Source: Serratia symbiotica str. 'Cinara cedri'
Lineage (GTDB): Bacteria > Pseudomonadota > Gammaproteobacteria > Enterobacterales > Enterobacteriaceae
Assembly (NCBI GenBank): GCA_000238975.1
Contig: CP002295.1
Span: forward strand, 496,001 to 560,000
Reading direction: 5' to 3'
DNA: 64,000 nucleotides
Below are positions 24,082-35,610 of the stretch, piece by piece (position 1 is the first letter of the stretch; each line of letters opens with the position of its first letter). Below the pieces are notes generated by a model that saw only the letters and a program-made list of their open reading frames with translations, did no database searches and had not been told where the DNA came from. A program made the position numbers and the translations under genes.

Positions 24082-24402
24082 TTTTCTTAGCTTTATAGGC
24101 TTTAATTTATATAGTTGTTCGCTTTTTTTGCATAGTATATGTTATTACGTGAAATAGCATAGATAGATAACAATGTAACTAAAAGAGACCTAGTTATTTA
24201 TGTTATACAATACTATACTAATACTTGATATCTTTATAATAGCAGTTAGGCCCATTATACTAGATCGTTAGTTATTGACATCATGTTATGTATTAATATT
24301 AGGTTTTAATAAAAATAATTATACTTGCTCCAGTAATACTATATTTTTCTTATACTATTGAGTATGACAAAATTTTTATTTTATGTATTTTATTATTAAT
24401 TT
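24079..24402 (-). pseudogene. rsfS: decayed rsfS, ribosomal silencing factor
   Basis: Immediately upstream of the rlmH relic, as in E. coli, the minus strand reads VITYTM for VIVHVM, then in another frame HILCKKSEQLY for HVMQEESRRLY and KLRK plus TAA for the KLWS terminus. The first half was not recovered by eye, and the start is projected from the 105-residue protein. RsfS blocks subunit joining in stationary phase, a function often dispensable in host-restricted bacteria. Confidence 0.65.
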
Positions 24403-24613
24403 TATTAATAATCCAATACTAGAGTACTTTAAATCTAATATTAGAGTACTTTAAGCTCCTTCTGTAATTTTTATTCTTTATATAGCTATATAAAATATAT
24501 ATATCCATGTAAGTGGAGCTAGGCTAATAATAGTATTACGAATATTTAGTCGTAATACTAGCTTAGGTATGATAATACTTAAAACATATGATTATTATAC
24601 TTACACTCTCTTG

Positions 24614-25276
24614 CTAGAGATATAAGCGTTCCGACTTAATATAGTGTATTACTGAGCTAGGTAGCATATCATTGCAGTATTGACCTTTAGGCCATAGCAG
24701 GCGAATCTTAGTAGCGGAAATGTTCAGTGTTGGTGTATTAGCTAGGTAGATACAACCATGTGTCTGTTTATTAAGCAACCTAATATCGGTGACTCTATGA
24801 CGCTCTAGTAATTGCTGTATAATAGGGATATTTAGAGGCTTGTGATGGCCTGAGCGGGCTAGTACTAGTAGGTGACAAAGATCTAGTAGTGACTGCCAGC
24901 GGTACCACTGATTTAGTGTTAACAGTGAGTCATAGCCAATAATAAATGCTAGTGGCTGTGTTATACCATGTTTTTCGCGTATAGACTCTAAGGTTTCAAT
25001 AGTATAAGAGACGTTTGTACGCCGTAGTTCGAGATCATCAACTGTAAATAGCGGATTACCAGTGATCGCTAACTCTACCATTTTTAATCGTTGTTGTGCA
25101 TTAGCTGATAGGTGCGCTTTATGCGGTGGCATATAGTTTGGTAACATGGTAACTTTATCTAAGCCGATCTCTTTAGCTAGTGCTTCAACGGGCCATAGAT
25201 GACCATAGTGTATTGGATCAAATGTACCGCCAAATAAGGCGTGTAGTGCGCTGGTGTTTAGAAAATGATTAATCAT
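24614..25276 (-). CDS. nadD: nicotinate-mononucleotide adenylyltransferase
   Basis: NadD adenylates nicotinic acid mononucleotide, a required step of NAD synthesis whether by de novo or salvage routes. The nucleotidyltransferase start motif LFGGTFDPIHYGH lies near residue 20, PPHK near 51 and the C-terminal ISATKIR, equivalent to the ISxTxxR signature, near 190. I choose the ATG at 25276, giving 220 residues (E. coli 213) and an 8-nt overlap with the holA stop; a GTG at 25306 would add ten unmatched residues. It is the last intact gene of the leuS-lptE-holA-nadD run. Confidence 0.95.
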   Translation of the reverse strand: MINHFLNTSALHALFGGTFDPIHYGHLWPVEALAKEIGLDKVTMLPNYMPPHKAHLSANAQQRLKMVELAITGNPLFTVDDLELRRTNVSYTIETLESIREKHGITQPLAFIIGYDSLLTLNQWYRWQSLLDLCHLLVLARSGHHKPLNIPIIQQLLERHRVTDIRLLNKQTHGCIYLANTPTLNISATKIRLLWPKGQYCNDMLPSSVIHYIKSERLYL

Positions 25277-26297
25277 AAGTAAAATTTGTAGGTAGATTTT
25301 TTCCACACAGAAACATTGATATCATTTCTAATGATAGCCAATCCAACTGAATATCATGTTGTTTAACTGCTAGTTCAATTTGTACTAGTCGTTGCACAGC
25401 CTGCCGGAGTGTTTTATTAGAAAGATGTTGTACTGCCTTGGCTATAAGATTGCGGCGATGTTGCCATACCTGATGCTGGTCAAATAGAGTGCATAGGGGT
25501 ATTGAAGCTACACCGCGTTTTAAGGTGAGTAATAGCAGTAGTTCGCGTTGTAAAATACGTATTAGTATCGTTAATTTAATCTCCTGTTGTCGTAGCAATT
25601 GTAAAATATGCCATGTGCGCTTGCTATCGCCTGTTAATATAGCATCAATCCAATGGAGTGGTGTAAAATATGCGGCGTCATCTACTGATTGTTCGACGCG
25701 CGGTAGAGTTAGTTTGCCATCAGGATAAAGTAGAGCTAATCTACCTAGTGCTTGCGATAATGCTAGTAGGTTGCCTTCGTAGCAGTAACATAATAATTGG
25801 TTTGCTTCATTATCTAATTCTAGATTCATAGTTTTAGCACGCTTAGCAACCCAATATGGAAGTTGGTTTTGCTGTGGTCCTTGGCAATTAATGCAGACAG
25901 CCTTTAGACTAATTATTTTAAACCATGGGCTGTTTTTCTGTATTGTTGTTAACAGTGGACCGCGTAATATTAGTATTATTTCATCATGCAGTAGGTTAGC
26001 AAGCTTGAGTAAATGCTCCTCAATTACCATGTTAGGACCATGTTCCGGTAACACGAGTGATAATATTTGGCTACTAGCAAATAAGCTCATTTTCTGGCAA
26101 ATACTAAAAATGATATCCCAGTCAGTATATGCATCAAGGTATATGCTGTAGTACTCGCTATACCGCTGTTTTGCTGCTTGTCGGATTAAATCTTGGCTTT
26201 CTTGTAAAAATAGTGGTTCATTACCATTTAACAAATAACATGTGCGTAACTCTTTTTGTAGTTGAGTATAAAGTTGTTCAGGATAAAGGTAAATCAT
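25269..26297 (-). CDS. holA: DNA polymerase III delta subunit
   Basis: The delta subunit opens the beta sliding clamp as part of the clamp loader. The 342 residues compare with 343 in E. coli. The N-terminal MIYLYPEQL, the clamp-binding SLFASSQ near residue 73, NLELDNEANQLLCYCYEGN and the C-terminal collar region with LQRELLLLL are recognisable. It begins 12 nt after the lptE stop and overlaps nadD, so these genes are one transcription unit. Replication proteins of this type are among the last lost in reduced genomes. Confidence 0.96.
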   Translation of the reverse strand: MIYLYPEQLYTQLQKELRTCYLLNGNEPLFLQESQDLIRQAAKQRYSEYYSIYLDAYTDWDIIFSICQKMSLFASSQILSLVLPEHGPNMVIEEHLLKLANLLHDEIILILRGPLLTTIQKNSPWFKIISLKAVCINCQGPQQNQLPYWVAKRAKTMNLELDNEANQLLCYCYEGNLLALSQALGRLALLYPDGKLTLPRVEQSVDDAAYFTPLHWIDAILTGDSKRTWHILQLLRQQEIKLTILIRILQRELLLLLTLKRGVASIPLCTLFDQHQVWQHRRNLIAKAVQHLSNKTLRQAVQRLVQIELAVKQHDIQLDWLSLEMISMFLCGKNLPTNFTYD

Positions 26298-26309
26298 TGT
26301 ATGACGTCA

Positions 26310-26831
26310 TTAGTTTGTTGTTGATTTTTTTTCTGTTGCTGCATATATAGTAAGTAAGTTAGATACTAGTTGCTGTGCAGCTTGATTGTACATTTCTTGA
26401 CGAATAATGTCCTGTTCAGCATCTTTTGCTATCGCAGTTATTGGATTGTCAAATAATGAGCGGTATACACTGACTAGTAAGGGGTAAATCTCATGACCAG
26501 GCAGTAATAACTGCGTATGTATTTTTAGTATCATTTCATATTCAGCAGTTTTACCATTATGGAAGATTGACACAGTATTTTGATTTTCTATAGTATCAAG
26601 TATCTGCAGTGATGGAATGTTTTTATTATTTATATTTTTTATCACAGTAATACCATTTATGCGTAATTGCTCAATTACTGCATGAGCTAATGGTCCGTAT
26701 ATATCTGGGCTATCTAAGATAAGTGTTTTTATTGCCTGAGTAACTTGCGTAGCACCACGTGGGTGAAACCCACAACAAGCGGTGCTCATCATTACTAACC
26801 CTAGCAACAGCGTTAGAATACGTTGTTGCAC
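26310..26831 (-). CDS. lptE: LPS-assembly lipoprotein LptE
   Basis: LptE plugs the LptD barrel and helps place lipopolysaccharide in the outer leaflet. The 173-residue product has a signal sequence with hydrophobic core LLLGLVM and a lipobox-like STACC; Cys19 best satisfies the lipobox, but Cys20 aligns with the E. coli lipidated residue. Conserved parts include RNGxTAEYEM-like NGKTAEYEM near 92 and a C-terminal [11 protein letters not shown]. It is about 20 residues shorter than E. coli, all from the variable C-terminal tail. It lies 14 nt after leuS. Retention implies a maintained LPS outer membrane. Confidence 0.93.
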   Translation of the reverse strand: MQQRILTLLLGLVMMSTACCGFHPRGATQVTQAIKTLILDSPDIYGPLAHAVIEQLRINGITVIKNINNKNIPSLQILDTIENQNTVSIFHNGKTAEYEMILKIHTQLLLPGHEIYPLLVSVYRSLFDNPITAIAKDAEQDIIRQEMYNQAAQQLVSNLLTIYAATEKKSTTN

Positions 26832-26845
26832 AATTCCTCCTTCTG

Positions 26846-29428
26846 TTAACTCACTACCAAATTAAGCAGCTTACCAGGAACATAGATGACCTTACGAATT
26901 GTAAATCCGTCTAGATATTTAGTCACTAGGTAGTTATCTTTAGCTTGCGCCAATACTTGCTCTGTAGTTGCATTAGCTGCTAAGGTGATTTTTGCTCGTA
27001 TTTTATTATTGACCTGTACTACAACTAGCATTGAATCTTCAATGATAGCGTCTGGATCGAACACAGGCCACGGTGCAATATCAATATCGCCTTCTCCACC
27101 TAATTCTTGCCATAACCAAAACCCTATGTGTGGTGTAAATGGGTGAAGCATACGAACTACAGCTAGCAAAGCTTCTTGTAAAATAGCACGATTTTGTTCA
27201 TTATCTTGTGGTGCATGTGCCAGCTTATTCATGAATTCCATTATGGCCGCAATTGCGGTATTAAATGCTTGCTTACGACCAATATCATCGCTTACCTTGG
27301 CGATAGTTTTATGTAGCTCACAGCGAAGTGTTTTTTGTACTTTATTTAAAGAGGTAACATTTAGCGGCTGTACTCTACCTTTAGTAACATGATCATAGGT
27401 TAGTTTCCAGACTCGTTTTAGGAATCGGTTGGCGCCCTCTACGCCAGAAGCTTGCCATTCTAATGTCATTGTGGCTGGTGAAGCGAACATTATAAAAAGA
27501 CGCACAGTGTCTGCACCGTACTTTTCTACCATTTCTTGTGGGTCAACGCCATTATTTTTTGATTTTGACATTTTGCTCATGCCAGCATAGGATAATTTGC
27601 GACCTTCTGAATCAGTAGCTTTGATAATATTGCCTACTTCATCACGCTCAATGGTCGCGTTAGTTGGAGAGACCCAGATACGTTCGCTATTATGATTAGT
27701 ATAGTAGAAAGCGTCTGCTAGCACCATGCCTTGACATAGCAAGGATGTAGCTGGTTCACTAGAGTATACTAGACCAGTATCTCGCATTAATTTATGAAAA
27801 AAACGGAAATACATTAAATGCATAATGGCGTGCTCAATGCCACCAATATACTGATCTACTGGCAGCCAGTAGTTAGCTGCAGAAGGTTCTATCATACCGT
27901 AATGATATTGTGGGCAGGTGTAACGTGCGTAGTACCAGGAAGACTCGATGAAGGTATCAAATGTATCAGTTTCACGCAGTGCTGGTTGGCCGTTGATGCA
28001 AGTTTTTGCCCACTGAGGATCAGCTTGGATAGCAACGGTAGTATCATCCATAATCACATCTTCTGGTAATACTACTGGTAGCTGGTCTTCTGGAGTTGGC
28101 ATGATCGTGCCATCTTTTAGAGTCACCATAGGGATTGGCGTACCCCAATATCGTTGACGGGAAATTCCCCAATCTCGTAAACGGTAGTTAATCTTGTGCG
28201 TAGCCATGCCGTTAGCAATTAGTTTATTAACAATAGCATTAAAGCCATCTTTATTTTCTAGACCATTAAATTCACCTGAATTAAAAAGTATACCTTTTTT
28301 GGTCATCGCCGCAGTGCGCACATTTGGTTGACTACCGTCATGGTTTAGGATAACAGGTATAATTGGTAGATTATATTGGTTAGCAAATTCCCAATCTCGT
28401 TGATTATGTGCGGGCACTGCCATAACTGCACCAGTATTTTGCTCCATTAATATAAAGTTAACTACCCATATAGGTAATTTTTTCCCATTCAGCGGGTGTT
28501 TAGCGAATAAATTAGTTGGCATACCTCTTTTTTCTATTGTCATTATTTCGTTATCAGCCATTCTTGTTTCTAGGCACTGTTGAATAAAACCAGTAAGTGC
28601 TGAGTTGTCTTGGGCACTTTGTTTTGCTAATTGGTGGCCTGCAGCTATTATCAAGTAGGTTACGCCCATTAGAGTATCTGGACGAGTCGTATACACAATT
28701 AATTTTTGAGTGCTATCGGCGATCTTAAATGTAATATCTATACCTATAGAGCGACCAATCCAATTTCGCTGCATAGTTTTGACTTGTTCTGGCCAATTTT
28801 TAAGGGTATCGAGATCATCTAGTAGTTGATTAGCATAATTAGTGATCTTAATAAACCATTGAGGTATCTCTTTGCGTTGGACCTGAGTATCGCAGCGCCA
28901 ACAACAGCCGTTTATAACTTGTTCATTCGCTAATACGGTTAGATCATGAGGGCACCAGTTTACTGCTGAATTTTTTTTGTAAACTAAACCCTTTGTGTAT
29001 AGCTTAGTGAAGAACCATTGTTCCCAACGGTAATATTCAGGTTTACATGTGGTAATCTCACGACTCCAATCATAGCTGAATCCTAATAGTTTTAGTTGAT
29101 TCTTCATATATTTTATATTGTCATAGGTCCATGGAGCAGGAGTAGTATGATTTTTTATTGCAGCGTCTTCTGCTGGTAGGCCGAAGGCATCCCATCCTAT
29201 GGGTTGTAGTACATTTTTACCTAGCATGCGTTGATAGCGTGAGATTACATCCCCTATAGTATAGTTACGAACGTGCCCCATATGTAAACGGCCAGATGGG
29301 TATGGTAGCATAGATAGACAGTAGTATTTTTCTTTACTTGCATCTTCAGTAACCTTAAAAGTTTGCTTATCTTGCCAATGAAGTTGTACTATTGATTCTA
29401 TATGCTTTGGTTGGTATTGTTCTTGCAT
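26846..29428 (-). CDS. leuS: leucyl-tRNA synthetase
   Basis: LeuS charges tRNA-Leu. The 860 residues are the same length as E. coli. The class I HIGH-type motif [11 protein letters not shown] is near residue 42, the editing domain with the [12 protein letters not shown] region near 250, and [12 protein letters not shown] near 620. The start [12 protein letters not shown] aligns with the family without extension. It heads the leuS-lptE-holA-nadD run with gaps of 14 and 12 nt. A tRNA-Leu(UAG) substrate is encoded at 35298. Confidence 0.98.
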   Translation of the reverse strand: MQEQYQPKHIESIVQLHWQDKQTFKVTEDASKEKYYCLSMLPYPSGRLHMGHVRNYTIGDVISRYQRMLGKNVLQPIGWDAFGLPAEDAAIKNHTTPAPWTYDNIKYMKNQLKLLGFSYDWSREITTCKPEYYRWEQWFFTKLYTKGLVYKKNSAVNWCPHDLTVLANEQVINGCCWRCDTQVQRKEIPQWFIKITNYANQLLDDLDTLKNWPEQVKTMQRNWIGRSIGIDITFKIADSTQKLIVYTTRPDTLMGVTYLIIAAGHQLAKQSAQDNSALTGFIQQCLETRMADNEIMTIEKRGMPTNLFAKHPLNGKKLPIWVVNFILMEQNTGAVMAVPAHNQRDWEFANQYNLPIIPVILNHDGSQPNVRTAAMTKKGILFNSGEFNGLENKDGFNAIVNKLIANGMATHKINYRLRDWGISRQRYWGTPIPMVTLKDGTIMPTPEDQLPVVLPEDVIMDDTTVAIQADPQWAKTCINGQPALRETDTFDTFIESSWYYARYTCPQYHYGMIEPSAANYWLPVDQYIGGIEHAIMHLMYFRFFHKLMRDTGLVYSSEPATSLLCQGMVLADAFYYTNHNSERIWVSPTNATIERDEVGNIIKATDSEGRKLSYAGMSKMSKSKNNGVDPQEMVEKYGADTVRLFIMFASPATMTLEWQASGVEGANRFLKRVWKLTYDHVTKGRVQPLNVTSLNKVQKTLRCELHKTIAKVSDDIGRKQAFNTAIAAIMEFMNKLAHAPQDNEQNRAILQEALLAVVRMLHPFTPHIGFWLWQELGGEGDIDIAPWPVFDPDAIIEDSMLVVVQVNNKIRAKITLAANATTEQVLAQAKDNYLVTKYLDGFTIRKVIYVPGKLLNLVVS

Positions 29429-29845
29429 GGCGATAATAGTCCTGTAATTAAAGTTATTATCCTAGTTTAAGATAATGTAATTGTTATGTAATATGCTTAG
29501 CCATATATAACATCATTGTTGATGTAGCTTTATAACAATAATATCTAGCATTACATTTAATACATTAAATTATTAACAGAATATAGAGTATTATGTATAT
29601 ATATTGCGTATCTCAGGAAAGATAAAACAGGTACTGTTTATTGCTACTAATAAGTACTGTTAGTAGGTTAATAATTTATTTTTTTAGAGTATTTCATTAA
29701 CTACTTTAACTTATATTATTATATTTATTATATAATATATAATTTATGGACTAAGGTGGTTTTGCCTGATATTCTAATAGTTTTTGGTATATAATTTCAC
29801 TCTACTAATAGTGATAATATATAATTAGTTACTTAAGAAAATATC
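29429..29845. other. short gene-free spacer between leuS and lnt
   Basis: E. coli carries many genes between leuS and lnt, among them hscC and the glutamate transporter genes. Only 417 nt remain, so here loss went by deletion rather than slow decay. I see no promoter-quality motif or relic. Confidence 0.6.
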
Positions 29846-31405
29846 CTATATAGTGTTATGATTAGGTTTAGAAGATAATTTGCTGCGATATCTAATGGTT
29901 ATCGCCCAGCTACCTAGTAATAAGGATATGCACCATAATGGTATGGCACCAAAGCGGGCGTAAGGTGTAACACCAGTAGTTGGTGTAATGGTTACTTTTA
30001 ATACACGACGTGTAAACTGCGGAATTGTAGCTACTACTTTACCATTAGCGTCTATTGCTGCTGTCACGCCATTATTAGTGCTACGCAATAGCGGGCGACC
30101 TAGCTCTAGTGCGCGCATACGAGCTATTTGTAGATGCTGCCATGGACCAATAGAGTGACCAAACCAGGCGTCATTGGAAAGTGTTAACAGAAAATCAGTG
30201 CTTGGTAGAAAATGATGACGCAATTGCTGGCCTAATACTATCTCATAGCAAATGGCAATTGTTATTCTGTAACCTTTAACATAAAGTTGTGGTTGGATAT
30301 TATTGCCTTTACTAAAAGAAGACATTGGTAAATTAAAGAATACACCTAGTGGCTTTAGCAAATCTGCTAGGGGTATAAATTCGCCAAATGGCACTAAATG
30401 ATGTTTGTCATAGCGATATTTAGCCGGGTATGTGTAGGGTATAGGTTCTCCTAATACGATAGCGCTATTATAGATGTTGTATCCTTTCGGCGTAGCGCGT
30501 TTATCAATTATTCCGGTGATTAAGCTGCTATTTTTAGTGCGCATCTGCTGATCTATCATAGTTAGGAAGTTATTTTGATTAGCTTCGTAATCTGTAATAG
30601 CTGATTCTGGCCATATGATAATCGGGGCTTTACCTATATATAAACTGGTTTCATTAAGGTATGTTTGTAATGTACCTTGCAATGCTTCCGTAGACCATTT
30701 TAACGATTGGGGAATATTGCCTTGCACAATAACGACAGCTAGTTCTTTTTCTGGTAATTGAGTAAACCAGTGTAATTGGCCCAATAGCCACGCTAATAAT
30801 AGCACCGTTGCTGCAATTATTCCAGACACTATGGTACGTTGGTTAATAACGGACACTAATAGTCCAGCAATGGTCATTAATATAAAGGTAATAGCATCAA
30901 CCCCTAATAGAGGTGCTAATCCTTTTAGTGGCCCGTTAATTTGACTATAACCAAATTGTAGCCACGGGAAACCAGTGAGTACCCAGCTGCGTAGGAATTC
31001 TGTTATTTGCCATAGCACGGGAGCTGCAATTGCTAGCCGTTGCCAGCAAGTAGTGGGCCAGAATTGCGTTAATAATGCAGCGAATAGCCCAGGATACAAA
31101 GATAGGTAGGAAATAAGTATTGTTATTAAGAGAATATTGATAATTAATGGCATGCCACTAAAGTTAGCAATACTAATATATATCCAGTGAATACCACTAC
31201 CGAATAAGCCTAGCCCCCACAAGAAACCAAATAAGGCAGATTGTTTAGTGGTGTAATTCAATGTGATAGTCAATAGACCGAATAGTGAAATAATAGCTGC
31301 TGGCCATATGTCGTAAGGAGAGAATGCTAGTGTGCCACAGGCTCCAGATAATAGCGCCAGAATAGCGCGAATTAGTTTTTTTTCGAAGTAGGAATCTTGA
31401 GCCAT
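29846..31405 (-). CDS. lnt: apolipoprotein N-acyltransferase
   Basis: Lnt adds the third acyl chain to lipoproteins in the inner membrane, the last maturation step before Lol sorting. The 519 residues (E. coli 512) give about six membrane helices in the first 210 residues, then a nitrilase-like domain containing WPESAI (catalytic Glu), the Lys ahead of HLVPFGEF and ICYEI (catalytic Cys near 390), all intact. NDAWFG and RSTNNG complete the family signature. It follows corC by 10 nt. With lptE retained, lipoprotein processing still matters to this cell. Confidence 0.97.
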   Translation of the reverse strand: MAQDSYFEKKLIRAILALLSGACGTLAFSPYDIWPAAIISLFGLLTITLNYTTKQSALFGFLWGLGLFGSGIHWIYISIANFSGMPLIINILLITILISYLSLYPGLFAALLTQFWPTTCWQRLAIAAPVLWQITEFLRSWVLTGFPWLQFGYSQINGPLKGLAPLLGVDAITFILMTIAGLLVSVINQRTIVSGIIAATVLLLAWLLGQLHWFTQLPEKELAVVIVQGNIPQSLKWSTEALQGTLQTYLNETSLYIGKAPIIIWPESAITDYEANQNNFLTMIDQQMRTKNSSLITGIIDKRATPKGYNIYNSAIVLGEPIPYTYPAKYRYDKHHLVPFGEFIPLADLLKPLGVFFNLPMSSFSKGNNIQPQLYVKGYRITIAICYEIVLGQQLRHHFLPSTDFLLTLSNDAWFGHSIGPWQHLQIARMRALELGRPLLRSTNNGVTAAIDANGKVVATIPQFTRRVLKVTITPTTGVTPYARFGAIPLWCISLLLGSWAITIRYRSKLSSKPNHNTI

Positions 31406-31415
31406 ATAAAATATA

Positions 31416-32291
31416 CTATTTTAGTTTTGGTGGCGGAGAATCATCTGGTATTTTTACATGAACTTGTATAATACGCCGACTATCAGATATAGTCACTTTA
31501 AATAAGTAACCTTCAATGTCAATTGTTTCTCCGCGTTTAGGTAAGTGACCGCATGCGTGCATCACTAAACCGCCAATAGTATCAACCTCATCATTGCTAA
31601 AGTGGGTGTTAAAGACCTCATTAAAGTCTGCAATCGGTGCTAGTGCACGTATATTATATATATAACGGCTTAGCTGGCGTATATCTAAATCTTCTTCATC
31701 GTCGTATTCATCCTCGATTTCACCAACGATCAGCTCTAGAATATCTTCAATAGTCACTAAACCAGAAACCCCACCAAATTCGTCAATAACAATTGCCATA
31801 TGATAACGTTGAGAACGGAACTCTTTTAGCATATGATCAACTCGTTTACTTTCTGGGACTACCACTACAGGCCTTAATACTTTATTGATATTGAAAGGAT
31901 CTGAATTTATATGCATGAATGGCAGCAGATCTTTAGCCATGAGAATGCCTTCAATGTGATCTTTGTCTTCGCTAATTACTGGAAAACGTGAGTGAGCAGA
32001 TTTAATAATTACGTCTAGGAAATCTTCAAGTTGTTGGTTATATTTAAGCGTTACCATTTGAGAGCGCGGAATCATAATATCACGCACACGTTGTTCGGCA
32101 ATATCCATTACACCCTCTAGCATATCGCGGGTATCGGGATCAATAAGGTCATTTTGCTCAGAGTCACGAATTAGTTCTACTAGGTCCCCACGATTTTTAG
32201 GTTCTCCGTGGTAGAACTGATTAAAGATAAGTTTAAAGAAACCCCTCTTGGGGATTGGGTTGTCATTACTTGATAAATGGTCGTCACTCAT
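31416..32291 (-). CDS. corC: CBS-domain transporter-associated protein CorC
   Basis: CorC (YbeX) is a soluble CBS-pair protein of 291 residues (E. coli 292) linked to magnesium and cobalt efflux and, more recently, to ribosome maturation through its operon. Visible are [14 protein letters not shown] near residue 29, the first CBS region DIMIPRSQM, the second around [15 protein letters not shown], and the C-terminal CorC/HlyC domain ending [13 protein letters not shown]. It sits between ybeY (105 nt upstream) and lnt (10 nt downstream). The partner CorA is not in this window. Confidence 0.95.
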   Translation of the reverse strand: MSDDHLSSNDNPIPKRGFFKLIFNQFYHGEPKNRGDLVELIRDSEQNDLIDPDTRDMLEGVMDIAEQRVRDIMIPRSQMVTLKYNQQLEDFLDVIIKSAHSRFPVISEDKDHIEGILMAKDLLPFMHINSDPFNINKVLRPVVVVPESKRVDHMLKEFRSQRYHMAIVIDEFGGVSGLVTIEDILELIVGEIEDEYDDEEDLDIRQLSRYIYNIRALAPIADFNEVFNTHFSNDEVDTIGGLVMHACGHLPKRGETIDIEGYLFKVTISDSRRIIQVHVKIPDDSPPPKLK

Positions 32292-32396
32292 AGCGTTCTA
32301 GTTAATAGTATTTATATTAAAGTTAAGGGGGTGTCATTAACAGCTTTGTTATAGCCTGTGATAGATACGACTGACATTAGATTCGGTATTTATCTC

Positions 32397-32849
32397 TCAG
32401 TACGGATCCGGATAGCCTAGTTTTTGAATAATTTTAGTTTCTAAAGACTCCATTTCTATAGCTTCATGTTCTTCAATGTGGTTATACCCTAACAGATGAA
32501 GGCTACCATGAATAACCATATGTGCCCAGTGTGCTTCTAGTATTTTGTGTTGCTCTTTAGCTTCTTGTTCAACTATTTGCTGACAGATAATTAAATCGCC
32601 AAGCAGTGGTATCATAATGCCTGGCGGGGGTTCGAATGGGAAAGATAGTACATTAGTGGGTTTATTATTTTTTCGAAAAGTAAGGTTTAGAGCATTAATT
32701 TCGGCTATGTCAACTAGGCGTACTGTTATTTCAGTCTTCTTTAGATGTTGTGGTATCACGGTTTCTAGCCAGTGTTGAAAGTAGGTTTTATCTGGTAGAT
32801 CATTAATGTTTTTACAATTGATTTGCAAATCTAAAATCACCTGATGCAT
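32397..32849 (-). CDS. ybeY: endoribonuclease YbeY, 16S rRNA maturation
   Basis: YbeY is a zinc-dependent single-strand endoribonuclease involved in 16S rRNA 3'-end maturation and quality control. The 150-residue product (E. coli 155) carries the metal-binding [11 protein letters not shown] motif near residue 115 with its three histidines, preceded by [10 protein letters not shown] and LGDLIIC. In E. coli it overlaps the ybeZ stop; here the ybeZ relic ends about 40 nt upstream, so ybeY must now rely on a different or leaky promoter. Confidence 0.95.
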   Translation of the reverse strand: MHQVILDLQINCKNINDLPDKTYFQHWLETVIPQHLKKTEITVRLVDIAEINALNLTFRKNNKPTNVLSFPFEPPPGIMIPLLGDLIICQQIVEQEAKEQHKILEAHWAHMVIHGSLHLLGYNHIEEHEAIEMESLETKIIQKLGYPDPY

Positions 32850-32887
32850 ATCATATCCTATTCTAAATTAGCCTTCATTTCTTACTA

Positions 32888-33928
32888 ATGTCGCTTAACA
32901 AATCTATTTTTACACGCTTTCTTATTGTATTCTAGGTTTACGTTATTAATAATTATACGTGCGGCTATTAGTATTTAATAAGTTTTTACAAGAAAGAAAT
33001 ATAAGTTTAGCGCTACTAGTTATGTTAGTAGCTGCATCTAGGTATTATATTAGCCATATCGCATAATGTAGGCATGATTTTCATTTAGAGTTAGGTTAAC
33101 GAGGTTGATTTATCCATTATAATAAACTGTGAACTAAGACTAATAAGTTTTAGCAAGATGCATGGATATTTTCATATATCTAATTTGTTCGCTACGTAAG
33201 TTTTGTTAACTTTATCTCTGTGATAATATCAAAAGTAATGTTGTGGACTAGATATAATAGCGATATACTATAATTAAGCAGTATATTACAACTAATTTAG
33301 TTAGTGTGTGTGTTTTACAATGCTGCATTTAATGCTGAAGATAATTATCTTGCTGTAGTTTAAGTGTTATTAAGGATATGTTCCAGTATAGGTTCTATGT
33401 AATCGTTCAGTGTGAGTAAATGTACTCTGAATATCTATTAGAGATTAAGTAGCAACTTAGCCTTAGCTCAGTATTGATATATGGCCAGCATAGCATATGT
33501 CTTATTACTCTAGTTTGTCGCCTATTTTAAATAGGTTACTATAGAGGTGCATGTAATATAGAATGATTGTACTAGATATTTTATAAAAATACTGTATGGG
33601 AGTAGCTTAGTGCAGTAAGTTATGTGTTTATTTTTACGATTTTTAGTATATTCATACTGTGACTAATATTCTGATGCTGTAACGTTCAGGCTATATTCTT
33701 TATAAGACCAAGATTGATATTTATTCATATAATAATATACACAATATTGTACGCTGATAATTTATGTGTATTATATCTATAATTCACTTCAATCTAAAGA
33801 AATAGTGTTAATGTTTCTAGGTATGATCTTGGTAGTAATTGCAATTAAGATGATGCTATAGTTCAGTTTGAGGTATAGATATATAATGTATTGATCCTGA
33901 GTGCTTAGATGATGTAATAGACGAATAA
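32888..33928 (-). pseudogene. ybeZ: decayed ybeZ, PhoH-like ATPase
   Basis: Upstream of ybeY the minus strand keeps PhoH-family fragments in the right order: near 33410-33440 a run resembling IRRILLTRPAVEAG, at 33175 an ATG AAA pair within MKISM for the family MKMFL, then INL for IDL and HA at the spacing of LRHAIEVL. Stops interrupt every frame. Limits are projected from the E. coli protein. Single-residue matches are sparse, so confidence rests on order and synteny. Confidence 0.62.
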
Positions 33929-35149
33929 TATTAATATTCAGTCAACTTCAGATAAATATATTTATTTATTTAGATTAAAATTTCAGTTTAATAAAATAAA
34001 ACGTATTATTGATATTAATCGCATAGTGTTAATAAATTGTAATAAGAATTAATTATTTTTTTATAAATACATATTTTAGCTTTATCACTTCTCATTTATT
34101 AAATTTAAAGTTAAGGATATGATGCCGGTATCACCAGCATTAAGTAAATATTTTACATGACATTAAGGGAAATATTCAAGATTTAGGTATTATATGTAGC
34201 TTACTTAAGATTTGGTTGCTATCTTTAACTATACTATTTAATTAATAATTTAATCATATGATAGCTAATTATAGTTAATATTGCTAATAATTTGATTTAA
34301 TATTCTATTAAATTGCTACTACATAATTTATATATATTATTACGGTTTTTGTATATAAACATATTGATATATTTATTTAATAGATGTTTTAGTATAAATA
34401 AGATGATTATTCATCATATATAAATATACAATATTTATATAACTGCTTTTTATTTATTAATGTATGAGTAGTGCATTATATATTGCAGCTATATATTTTA
34501 TATAATATTTCCTTATTTGGGAATAATACTAATTATTGAGAGAAGAGATTTTCTTATTAAAGTTATTTAACCATATATATTTTTGTTTGAAGTTATCTAT
34601 TTCATGTTTTATATAGTATTGTACTATATGTATTTAAGTATTCTAATCATCGTAATATTTTATTTTTAGTATTTAGTCATCACTTTAAGATTTAAATATC
34701 AATTATTGATTAACTAATTATTAAAGAATATAGATAATATTATAGTTATGACTTAATTAATATATTAACAAATAAACTATATAATAACTCATTGATAATT
34801 GATTAAAGTTTATTTAAAAAGCAGGTTACTGATACTATGTAGTTTTATATATATTATTTTTATCACTAAGCACCATTTAATATTAACCTAATAGTTAATT
34901 AGGCCTAAGTATTTTGCTATTCCATTAAGATCACTCAGTAAGAATTAATTTCGTAAGAAAGTAAATTACTATTAACAGCTGTGCGCTAAAATGTTTATTG
35001 TAAATTACGTGAAGGTTTATTACCTAAGTTAATTAGTAAGCTTAATTTTATAGATATTAAGTTAAGATCTGTTATACGCTCTAATATTTTCATCATTATA
35101 TTTACGGATAGATAAAATACCTTTATGTAAACTTTATTAGAAAAATTTG
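33929..35149. other. gene-free stretch, expected miaB/ubiF position
   Basis: E. coli has miaB and ubiF between ybeZ and the tRNA cluster. Nothing here could be assigned to either. The last 70 nt hold a promoter-like element for the tRNA genes. Confidence 0.5.
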
Positions 35150-35178
35150 TTGACGAAAATGGACAATATCAGCATAAT
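35150..35178 (+). promoter_or_regulatory. sigma-70 promoter of the tRNA operon
   Basis: TTGACG at 35150-35155 and CATAAT at 35173-35178 are separated by 17 nt, ending 36 nt before the first tRNA. No other stretch nearby has both elements with this spacing. Strength in vivo is inferred only. Confidence 0.6.
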
Positions 35179-35214
35179 ACACTGAGTAATATTCATAAAG
35201 GTGAAATTAGAAGG

Positions 35215-35288
35215 GGCTACGTAGCTCAGTTGGTTAGAGCACATCACTCATAATGATGAGGTCACAGGTTCAAGTCCTGTCGTAGCCA
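35215..35288 (+). tRNA. metT: tRNA-Met (CAT), elongator
   Basis: A 74-nt cloverleaf almost identical to E. coli elongator tRNA-Met: acceptor GGCTACG pairs with CGTAGCC, anticodon CAT at 35249-35251 in the loop CTCATAA, T-loop GTTCAAGTC. The discriminator A is followed by CT, so the 3' CCA is not encoded. It is first in the cluster, 36 nt after the promoter. Confidence 0.97.
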
Positions 35289-35297
35289 CTAGAGTTT

Positions 35298-35379
35298 GCG
35301 GGAGTGGCGAAATTGGTAGACGCACCAGATTTAGGTTCTGGCACTGTAAGGTGTGCGAGTTCAAGTCTCGCCTCCCGCA
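35298..35379 (+). tRNA. leuW: tRNA-Leu (TAG)
   Basis: An 82-nt class II tRNA with a long variable arm, matching E. coli leuW. Acceptor GCGGGAG pairs with CTCCCGC; anticodon TAG is at 35332-35334. CCA is not encoded. It lies 9 nt after tRNA-Met. Confidence 0.97.
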
Positions 35380-35408
35380 CAAATTTTTATCATATATAGC
35401 TATATCGA

Positions 35409-35480
35409 TGGGGTATAGCCAAGCGGTAAGGCACCGGTTTTTGATACCGGCATGCCCTGGTTCGAATCCAGGTACCCCAG
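35409..35480 (+). tRNA. glnU: tRNA-Gln (TTG)
   Basis: A 72-nt tRNA matching E. coli glnU/glnW. Acceptor TGGGGTA pairs with TACCCCA, anticodon TTG at 35441-35443, discriminator G. CCA is not encoded. E. coli has two copies of this gene in the cluster; here one remains. Confidence 0.97.
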
Positions 35481-35610
35481 CTATATAATAAACTGTTTAA
35501 GTCTGAAATTAACGAACACTAGAATGAACTTATACTCATGAGTTAGAGTATAATTGACTTATAGCAATGTTATTATATGTTAAAATGTATTTATGATTAG
35601 TAAATATTAT

